Assembly: GCA_016928995.1 (NCBI GenBank)
Contig: JAFGJS010000046.1
Location: 1 to 37,768 of the forward strand
Length of the DNA: 37,768 bases
DNA from: Candidatus Sumerlaeota bacterium
GTDB lineage: Bacteria; Sumerlaeota; Sumerlaeia; JAFGJS01
Direction: 5' to 3'
The notes under the pieces are model-generated. The model had not been told where the DNA came from. It did not search any database and worked only from the letters and a program-made list of their open reading frames with translations. The first letter of the stretch is position 1; the number at the start of each line of letters is the position of its first letter. Shown in pieces: positions 31,642 to 37,768 of this stretch. Made by a program: the position numbers and the translations under genes.

Positions 31642-33240
31642 ATGGAACAACTGCAAAACTGGGTGAACGCGGTCAATGGCTTTGTCTGGGGGCCGGCGAT
31701 GATCACGCTGCTGGTCGGCACAGGCATTTATCTTACATTGCGGCTGCGTTTCTTGCAGCTGCGTTATTTCGGCCATGCCGTGCGCTGCATCTCGGGCAAA
31801 TACGACAATCCCGATGAACAGGGCGATATCTCGCATTTCCAGGCTCTCTGCGCGGCGCTCTCGGCGACCATCGGCACGGGCAACATCGCAGGCGTGGCGA
31901 CGGCGATTTCGCTGGGCGGCCCTGGCGCCGTGTTCTGGATGTGGGTCACGGCGCTGATCGGCATGGCGACAAAATTCACCAGCTGCTCGCTGGCGTTGAA
32001 GTATCGCGAATTGCATCCGGATGGCAGCGCGTCGGGCGGACCGATGTATTTCCTTTCGCGCGGCGTGAAGCCCTCGCCGTTGGGCAAGTTCCTCGGCGTT
32101 TGCTTTGCGTTGTTCGCCGGACTGGCCTCGTTCGGTATTGGCTGCGCGGTGCAGTCGAACTCGGTGATCGACGGTCTGCGACATGCGTTCGGCGGACCTG
32201 CCTGGGAAGCTACGCTGCCCGAAGGCGTGCCAATGCTGGGCAATGTGGCGTATATGAATCTGGCGCTGGGCATCGCGCTGGCGTTCCTGGTCGGACTGGT
32301 GATTATCGGCGGAATTCGGCGCATCGCGCGCGTTGCGGAAAAGATCGTGCCGTTCATGTGCGTCGTGTATGTGTTCGGCGCATTGATTATCCTGTTCAGG
32401 TATTACTACGCGCTGCCGGCCGCCTTTGGCCAGATCTTCCAATACGCCTTCACGCCGTTCTCCATCGGCGGAGGATTCGCCGGCGTGGTCGTCCAGCAAA
32501 CGGTGCGTTTCGGCGTCGCCCGCGGCGTCTTCAGCAACGAATCGGGACTCGGTTCCGCGCCCATCGCCCATGCAGCGGCAAAGACGCAGGAAATGGCGCG
32601 CGAGGGATTCGTCGCGATGCTGGGGCCGTTCATCGACACGATCATCGTCTGCTCGATGACCGCGCTGGTGATTATCTCAACCGGCGCATGGGAGGTTCGC
32701 TCGGAATCGGATGAATTGATCTATGGACCGGGAGCGCGCAACGCCGTCGAGCCGGTGTCCGGAGTGATGATTTATCCGGCGGACGGCGGCGAGGCATATC
32801 TGGCGGAGGCGTCGATCCGGAGCGTCCGGCATTCGATTGCCGATGCCGGCGGTCAGACTGACGCTTATTATGAAATTCCCACTGGCGCTGCGCTGACCGG
32901 CATGGCGTTCGAGAAAGGCCTGCCGCGATTTGGCCGGTTCATTGTCGCGTTCGGATTGGTGTTCTTCGCCTATTCCACGATGATCTCATGGTCGTATTAC
33001 GGCGACCGCTGCTGGGAATATCTGCTCGGCCCCAAAGCGGTGGCGCCGTATCGCTATCTGTTCTGTGTCTTCGTCGTGATCGGCGCGACGATCAGCCTCA
33101 AACTGGTCTGGGATATCGCCGACACACTGAATGCGATGATGGCGATTCCTAATTTGATCGGACTGCTCGTGCTGTCAGGCGTCGTCGCCAGCGCGACGAA
33201 GGATTACTTGAAGCGCATGAAAGAATCCGGAGATGTTTAA
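31642..33240 (+). CDS. alanine or glycine:cation symporter (AGCS family)
   Basis: 532 aa from ATG 31642 with AGGTGG at 31631-31636; an upstream reading to 31315 overlaps the lipoprotein gene. Multi-pass membrane protein. AGCS signatures: GTGNIAGVATAISLGGPGAV (78-97), ASGGPMYFLSRG (130-141), FSNESGLGSAPIAHAAAKT (297-315), FAYSTMISWSYYGDRCWEY (442-460). Na+-coupled uptake of alanine/glycine is the family role. Unusual: about 60 polar residues (351-413) are inserted between STGAW and TGAALTG, where most members have only a few. Confidence 0.92.
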   Translation: MEQLQNWVNAVNGFVWGPAMITLLVGTGIYLTLRLRFLQLRYFGHAVRCISGKYDNPDEQGDISHFQALCAALSATIGTGNIAGVATAISLGGPGAVFWMWVTALIGMATKFTSCSLALKYRELHPDGSASGGPMYFLSRGVKPSPLGKFLGVCFALFAGLASFGIGCAVQSNSVIDGLRHAFGGPAWEATLPEGVPMLGNVAYMNLALGIALAFLVGLVIIGGIRRIARVAEKIVPFMCVVYVFGALIILFRYYYALPAAFGQIFQYAFTPFSIGGGFAGVVVQQTVRFGVARGVFSNESGLGSAPIAHAAAKTQEMAREGFVAMLGPFIDTIIVCSMTALVIISTGAWEVRSESDELIYGPGARNAVEPVSGVMIYPADGGEAYLAEASIRSVRHSIADAGGQTDAYYEIPTGAALTGMAFEKGLPRFGRFIVAFGLVFFAYSTMISWSYYGDRCWEYLLGPKAVAPYRYLFCVFVVIGATISLKLVWDIADTLNAMMAIPNLIGLLVLSGVVASATKDYLKRMKESGDV

Positions 33241-33263
33241 AGCATCAGATCGATGTGGATGGA

Positions 33264-33992
33264 TTATTTTTCCGGATGCTCAAAGCAGCCGTTTCTAAGA
33301 AAGGCGATGGTTTGCCGGATGGCTTTGCTTTTCTTCATGATGAAGGGATGCGAAGAGTGAATCACGATGAAATCGCGCATGCCATCGAGTTGGGCGCGCT
33401 GGATCGAAACCTTGCCGTCGTCCTTGCCTGGAATCAGCATTGAGTTGATCCAATTGATCGAGCGGTCGCCCGTGATCACGCCAAGCTCGAAATCCGCCGG
33501 ACCGAGCTGCTGCGGCAAGTCGTCCGCGTGCGTGCCCAGCTGCTGGCCAGCCGGGCCGTTGATCCAGTGAAACAGAAAAATCCAACCGAGCTTGTCCACC
33601 AATTCCGAGCCCTGATTCGGCGGACTGAGCATGACCACGCGGCCGAGTTCGGGCACGTTGTGGTCATGCAAATAATACCGCACGAGAATACCGCCCATCG
33701 AATGCGTGACGAAGTGGATTTTCTTCGCGCCCTGATCGCGGCAGGCGGCGATAGCGTCCGGCAGGTTTTCAGCGGAGAGTTCCTGGACCGTCTTTTTACG
33801 CGAGGGGTATTGAATATTCAGCACGCCGTAGCCCTCGCGCTGCAATTGCTTAGCCATTTTTTTCATTGTGGACTTGGAGCGCGCCAGTCCGTGCAGCAGG
33901 ATCACGTACTCCTCCGGCGCCGGCTCCTGTGCGGATGCGCTTTGTGTCAAGGCAAGCGAGAACAAAAGAATCAATGCCAGGATGGATTTCAT
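33264..33992 (-). CDS. secreted alpha/beta-hydrolase (lipase/esterase)
   Basis: 242 aa. Sec signal (MKSILALILLFSLALTQSAS, cleavage about AQ-EP). Oxyanion segment ILLHGLARS (31-39), nucleophile elbow THSMGG with Ser98, acid candidates Asp191/192 (GKDDGKVS), His candidate 212/215 (IHSSHPF). Of the lipase class without N-terminal lid domain. Substrate unknown; it would act in the periplasm or outside. It lies convergent to the symporter and divergent from the response regulator. Confidence 0.88.
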   Translation of the reverse strand: MKSILALILLFSLALTQSASAQEPAPEEYVILLHGLARSKSTMKKMAKQLQREGYGVLNIQYPSRKKTVQELSAENLPDAIAACRDQGAKKIHFVTHSMGGILVRYYLHDHNVPELGRVVMLSPPNQGSELVDKLGWIFLFHWINGPAGQQLGTHADDLPQQLGPADFELGVITGDRSINWINSMLIPGKDDGKVSIQRAQLDGMRDFIVIHSSHPFIMKKSKAIRQTIAFLRNGCFEHPEK

Positions 33993-34208
33993 TGCCGCTT
34001 CAAATTCTCAGTGAAAGTGCTTCCGGAAAGCATTCTAATCACAGCCAGTCTTCCGAATGCAATGACTACTTATCCATGGAATATACTTGCTTTCCTACGA
34101 CGCATCCCATAGTTTCTGCCCCATATGCATAAATTGTTTCACTATGCGTGAAAATTTTCCGATCTATTGTGAAGAAATATTGAACGGATTGAACAGGCTT
34201 CGAGTATC

Positions 34209-35696
34209 ATGCCACGCTTATTGATCGTTGATTCTGAACAAGATGTGTTCTACTGCTTCGAGCGATTGTTTGCCAATGAAGACCTCGATGTGGTCGCCGC
34301 GAACTCTGGTCAAGAGGCTGTGCGGCTTTGCGAGCAGCTGCAACCGGAAGTCGTACTGATGGACGTCGAACTTCCCGGAGACTACGACGGCTTTGAGGCG
34401 CTTAAACGCATTCGCGCCAAGCGTCCACGCCAACTCGTGATCCTGATGGCTGCGTATGGCACGAGCCAGACGGCGATCGAGGCGATGAAAAGCGGCGCTT
34501 ACGATTACATCATCAAGCCTTTTGATGTGAATCAGGCGCGCCGCATGATCCGCCAGGCGATCAAGGCGCACCAGGACATGCAACAAGTCGTGTCGTATCA
34601 GCCGCTGCTCAGCCGCGAACAGCACACCCAGGGCATCATTGGTCAATCGGACAAGATGCAGGCTATCTTCAAGCGCATCGGGCAGCTGGCGCAAAACGAC
34701 CTGCCTGTGCTGATCACTGGTGAATCGGGCACGGGCAAGGAGCTGGTGGCCCGCGCGATTTATCACCATTGTCCCCGCAAGAACAAGCCGTTCCTCGCGC
34801 TGAACTGCGCGGCGATTCCGGATACGCTGCTGGAAAGCGAGCTCTTCGGTTATGAAAAGGGCGCCTTCACGGGCGCGCTGGGCCGCAAACCCGGCAAGAT
34901 CGAACTCTGCGACGGCGGTACGCTTTTCCTCGATGAAATCGGCGACATGCCGTTGCAGACGCAGACCAAGATGCTGCGCGTTTTACAGGAGGGCACCTTC
35001 GAGCGTGTCGGCGGCTCCAGCACGATCCATGTGGACGTGCGCTTTGTCGCCGCAACCAACCAGGATCTGAAAACAATGATCACCGAAGGGCGGTTCCGCG
35101 AGGATCTCTTCTATCGCCTGAACGTGCTGCCGGTGCAACTGCCGCCCTTGCGTGAACGGCTCGATGACGTGCCGTTGCTCACCGAGTACTTCCTGGGCAA
35201 AATGAAGGAGCACTCGCCCAGCGCGGCGAATTCGATCTCCATCGAGGCGATGGAGCACCTGCTGAACTACGGCTGGCCGGGGAATGTGCGCGAGTTGGAA
35301 AATGTGATCAAGAACGCCGCGCTCACGGCCGCGGGCGATACGATTGTTTCGCGCGACTTGATGATTCTCGATAAGGAAGCCGAGCCGCTCACGCCGACAA
35401 TCGAGCCGCGTCAAACCGCTTTTCAGACTGAATCGCCGATCGCCAGCGGCGAACCCGGCGCCATCGAGGACGTGCTCGAGCCGGCTTTCCGCGCCTTGCT
35501 CGAACGCCGGCGCTCGGATCGCGATTACAAGCCGATGGATGAAATCGAGCGGGTGATGCTGATCAAGGCGTTGCAAACCACCAACGGCAATCAGGCCCGT
35601 GCGGCGAAATTGCTCAACATCAACCGCGTCACTCTGCGCAAGCGCATGGAAAAATACAACGTCCGCATCGAAGCCCGCGTGGAGGCGGATTTCTAA
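34209..35696 (+). CDS. NtrC-family sigma-54-dependent response regulator with atypical receiver
   Basis: 495 aa. Receiver 1-120, AAA+ domain about 140-370, Fis-type helix-turn-helix at the C-terminus (NGNQARAAKLLNINRVTLRK). Walker A GESGTGKE (171-178), sigma-54 loop GAFTGA (218-223), Walker B GGTLFLDEIGDMP. Receiver: phosphorylatable Asp52 (VVLMDVELPG) and Lys103 (IIKPFD) are present, but the acidic pair is D8-S9 and the Thr/Ser switch position is Ala81 (LMAAYG). No histidine kinase gene is adjacent. Target genes unknown. Confidence 0.93.
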   Translation: MPRLLIVDSEQDVFYCFERLFANEDLDVVAANSGQEAVRLCEQLQPEVVLMDVELPGDYDGFEALKRIRAKRPRQLVILMAAYGTSQTAIEAMKSGAYDYIIKPFDVNQARRMIRQAIKAHQDMQQVVSYQPLLSREQHTQGIIGQSDKMQAIFKRIGQLAQNDLPVLITGESGTGKELVARAIYHHCPRKNKPFLALNCAAIPDTLLESELFGYEKGAFTGALGRKPGKIELCDGGTLFLDEIGDMPLQTQTKMLRVLQEGTFERVGGSSTIHVDVRFVAATNQDLKTMITEGRFREDLFYRLNVLPVQLPPLRERLDDVPLLTEYFLGKMKEHSPSAANSISIEAMEHLLNYGWPGNVRELENVIKNAALTAAGDTIVSRDLMILDKEAEPLTPTIEPRQTAFQTESPIASGEPGAIEDVLEPAFRALLERRRSDRDYKPMDEIERVMLIKALQTTNGNQARAAKLLNINRVTLRKRMEKYNVRIEARVEADF

Positions 35697-35812
35697 AAAC
35701 GGATGCGCGATTAGATCCTCCGGCGTTAAAATTGTGCTTTCACTTTTCAACTCCAACGTTTATGAATTTTAATCAAGCGTTGTGCGTTGAGAAACTCTTT
35801 TGGGAATGCCTT

Positions 35813-36595
35813 ATGTCCGGATCCGTGAAACAGCAACTTTTTGCTCCGATTGTGGAGATCGACCGATTTGCGGACGGACTGTACCGTTTTGCGCTGAATG
35901 CGCCGTTTGTGGCGCAGCATTGCGCTCCGGGGCAGTTTGTTAATGTGAAGGTGGCGCACGAAAATTATCCCCTGCTCCGCCGGCCGCTGAGCATCCACGA
36001 TAGCGACGGCATACGGCGGATCGACCTGGTTTTCCGCGTCGTGGGCGAAGGCACGGCGATCCTGGCGGAACGGCGCGTGGGGGACGAACTGGACTTGATC
36101 GGACCGCTGGGCAGTCCGTTTCGCATCATCAAGGACAAGCGCGCCCTGCTCGCGGGCGGCGGCGTGGGGATTCCGCCGATCCACTTTCTGTTCCGCGAGA
36201 TCCAGCGTCGTGAATTGCCGCATTTCGTAATCTGCGGCATGCGCAACAAGGATGAGGCGGCGCTGGCCGGAGCGATTCCTTACGAAACCGAGCATTACGA
36301 GCTCTGCACGGATGACGGCAGCCTGGGACGCAAGGGATTGGCGATCGATCCGCTGATCGAACAACTGAACGCCGTCGATCCGGCGAGCGTCGCGGTGTAT
36401 TGCTGCGGGCCGGAGCCGATGTTGCGCGCGGTCATCCGCCTCTGCAACGAGCGCGGTGTGGAATGTCAGGTGTCGTTTGAGCAACAGATGGCCTGCGGAT
36501 TCGGCGCGTGCATCGGGTGCAGCATCGAAACGAAAAAGGGCTATCAGCGCGTCTGCACCGAAGGCCCGGTGTTCTCAGCGTCTGATTTTGAATAG
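35813..36595 (+). CDS. pyrK: PyrK-like dihydroorotate dehydrogenase electron-transfer subunit
   Basis: 260 aa from ATG 35813 (upstream starts at 35762/35732 possible). FAD-binding segment YPLLRRPLSIHD, NAD-binding AGGGVGIPPIHFLF, and a C-terminal [2Fe-2S] cysteine set CGFGACIGC...C. PyrK passes electrons from PyrD flavin to NAD+ in class 1B DHODH. No pyrD is next to it; the following gene is a methyltransferase. Related NAD(P)H:flavin reductases of other complexes have the same layout, so the partner is inferred. Confidence 0.82.
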   Translation: MSGSVKQQLFAPIVEIDRFADGLYRFALNAPFVAQHCAPGQFVNVKVAHENYPLLRRPLSIHDSDGIRRIDLVFRVVGEGTAILAERRVGDELDLIGPLGSPFRIIKDKRALLAGGGVGIPPIHFLFREIQRRELPHFVICGMRNKDEAALAGAIPYETEHYELCTDDGSLGRKGLAIDPLIEQLNAVDPASVAVYCCGPEPMLRAVIRLCNERGVECQVSFEQQMACGFGACIGCSIETKKGYQRVCTEGPVFSASDFE

Positions 36596-36626
36596 ATAAT
36601 GGAAAGACACATCCTTATCGTGTCAT

Positions 36627-36667
36627 CAGCTGTCGGACCGGTCTGACAAGTCCGACGTGTCCGACAA
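36627..36667. repeat. degenerate 9-bp repeat (TCYGACNNG)
   Basis: Tandem units with 9-bp period: GTCTGACAA, GTCCGACGT, GTCCGACAA, with a related inverted unit GTCGGACCG in front. It encodes SDTSDLSDRSD-like peptide on the minus strand, which is not a gene. It lies just upstream of the methyltransferase and resembles small intergenic repeat families. Confidence 0.6.
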
Positions 36668-36710
36668 ACTGAAGCGACGAAAGCCGCCATTTAAAGCGAC
36701 GAGGTTTAAA

Positions 36711-37319
36711 ATGGATGTGGAGCGCTGGGAAAACCGGTACCGCGAGGGGAATCTGCCCTGGGACACCGGAACGCCGGATGAGCATCTGATCGACATCGTG
36801 GCCCGGCATCCGATTCCGCCCGGACGGGCGCTGGAGATCGGCTGCGGCACGGGCACGAACGCGATCTGGCTGGCGACGCAGGGCTTTCGGGTCACCGCGC
36901 TGGACATCTCGACCGAGGCGACCGCGCAGGCCCGCGCCAAGGCCAAGGCAGCCGGGGCGCATTGCGCGTTCGTGGCGTGCGACTTTGTGCGCAATCCGCC
37001 GGAGCAGGATAATTTCGCCTTCGCCTTTGACCGCGGCTGCCTGCACTCCTTCGACGCCGCATGGGATCGCGCGCGCTTCGCATCGAACCTGGCCGCATTG
37101 ATGGCCGATGACGGCCTGTGGCTCAGTTTGATCGGCAGCACGGACGGCCCGCCGCGCGATTCAGGTCCGCCACGGCGGTCCGCGCTTGACGTCGTCGCGG
37201 CCATCGAGCCGCACTTCGAGATTCTCCGCCTCGACGCCATTTTCTTGCGCAAAGACATCGACAATCCCGCGCAAGCCTGGCTCTGTCTCTCGCGCAAACG
37301 CCGCGAGTATGCCGATTAG
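36711..37319 (+). CDS. class I SAM-dependent methyltransferase
   Basis: 202 aa from ATG 36711, with GAGG at 36701-36704; a GTG at 36657 lies in a repeat and would add 18 unusual residues. Begins WENRYREGNLPWDTGTPDEH, has motif I LEIGCGTGTNAIWLA and TALDIS, motif IV-like FDRGCLHSF. This is the thiopurine/TehB-like small-molecule methyltransferase layout. Substrate unknown. Confidence 0.87.
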   Translation: MDVERWENRYREGNLPWDTGTPDEHLIDIVARHPIPPGRALEIGCGTGTNAIWLATQGFRVTALDISTEATAQARAKAKAAGAHCAFVACDFVRNPPEQDNFAFAFDRGCLHSFDAAWDRARFASNLAALMADDGLWLSLIGSTDGPPRDSGPPRRSALDVVAAIEPHFEILRLDAIFLRKDIDNPAQAWLCLSRKRREYAD

Positions 37320-37351
37320 AGCATCTCTTGCCTTGTTGAAAAGCTGTTTTT

Positions 37352-37385
37352 GTACTCGTACTCAGCGCAGCGGTACTCGTACTCG
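37352..37385. repeat. short GTACTC direct repeat
   Basis: GTACTCGTACTC at 37352-37363, 9-bp spacer (AGCGCAGCG), then GTACTCGTACTCG at 37373-37385: two copies of a 21-bp unit, each holding GTACTC twice. It is in the 122-bp gap between two convergent genes. Role unknown. Confidence 0.7.
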
Positions 37386-37441
37386 ATTTGATCGCAACAG
37401 CGCCCGCTGGAAATGTACTATCGAGAGATGCATGAACCGTT

Positions 37442-37768
37442 TTAACTCGCGGCCTTTTTTACACCAGGCTGCTGATCTTTAGTATCAGGCACGCCGAAGG
37501 CCATGATGGGCATTCCGGGAAACGCGGCGGAGAAATCGGCGTGGCCGAGAACGATTGCGTCCTCCAGCGCGGTGATTGTTTCCTGAAGCTTGCCGAAGGC
37601 ATTGACGTTCCGGGCAATGCGCTGGCCTTTTTTCACTATGTCGCCCGGCTTGGCCATGAACCGGAGAATTCCTGTTTTCGATCGAGCTAATTTAAAAATA
37701 GGCCAAACGTCGAATTTTAAAGACATCAATTGGAGAGTCTGCTTGATTCAGCCCCAGCCTTACGCCAA
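37442..37768 (-). pseudogene. C-terminal part of an aspartoacylase/succinylglutamate-desuccinylase family protein, apparently frameshifted
   Basis: The reading frame 37442-37729 gives KTGILRFMAKPGDIVKKGQR, FGKLQETITALEDAIVLGHA and PGMPIMAFGV, the C-terminal beta domain of the AstE/AspA (M14-like zinc hydrolase) family. It stops upstream at TGA 37748-37750. In the next frame an open path runs from the window edge (VRLGLNQADSPIDVFKIRRL), ending at TAA 37692-37694 after the A5 run (37694-37698; T5 in sense). Deleting one base there joins the two frames into YFKLARSKTGILRF. So it is either a real frameshift or a sequencing indel. The zinc-binding domain would lie outside the window. A separate small protein starting at 37726 is the alternative. 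Confidence 0.6.

Overview
The window reads as chromosomal DNA of a Gram-negative bacterium. It has a Kdo/WaaP-type lipopolysaccharide kinase, outer-membrane-type lipoproteins, a periplasmic membrane-fusion protein and many Sec signal peptides. Gene content (PUR/DUF3276 protein, an MqnD protein of the futalosine menaquinone route, a Memo-family protein, a Pat-like acyltransferase, a secreted protein with 39-residue WNTALSWGDHSLAGYLT repeats) fits the PVC superphylum or a neighbour (Lentisphaerota, Kiritimatiellota, Hydrogenedentes-like). That placement is inference; there is no rRNA gene in the window. No phage, insertion sequence or CRISPR array is visible.

Layout. 1-738 (-): 5' part of a secreted repeat protein cut by the window edge, followed by about 780 bp without a gene. 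1519-5388 (+): a tight operon of LPS kinase, ribF, a PqqD-like/Memo fusion and an rRNA 2'-O-methyltransferase. 5410-9671 (-): PUR protein, truA, rnc, fabF, mqnD. 9672-10289: a long divergent intergenic region with three strong inverted repeats and a candidate ECF promoter. 10290-13269 (+): ECF sigma factor, candidate membrane anti-sigma factor, GT4 glycosyltransferase, then rpmB with a clear terminator. 13687-17548 (-): secreted ankyrin protein and a large Pat-like acyl-CoA synthetase/GNAT fusion. 17800-21285 (-): ABC exporter (permease, ATPase, membrane-anchored partner). 21364-25243: 5-formyl-THF cyclo-ligase (+), hisD (-), fxsA and an orphan membrane-fusion protein (+). 25248-29876: TPR protein (-), two small membrane proteins (+), Cache-GAF-GGDEF diguanylate cyclase (-). 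30005-30213 (+): tRNA-Thr(GGT) and tRNA-Lys(CTT) with promoter and terminator. 30443-31427 (-): two paralogous TRL-like lipoproteins. 31642-37319: alanine/sodium symporter (+), secreted lipase (-), NtrC-type regulator, PyrK-like reductase and a methyltransferase (+). 37442-37768 (-): the 3' end of an aspartoacylase/succinylglutamate-desuccinylase family gene that appears frameshifted.

Most genes are housekeeping or envelope functions. The best candidates for new biology are: the ECF sigma/anti-sigma/glycosyltransferase operon with an apparently autoregulated, nearly leaderless promoter; the PqqD-Memo fusion inside a riboflavin/LPS-kinase operon; the RNase III with Ser at a catalytic metal-ligand position; the duplicated TRL-like lipoproteins beside tRNA genes; the NtrC-like regulator with a degenerate receiver; and the hairpin/palindrome cluster upstream of mqnD.
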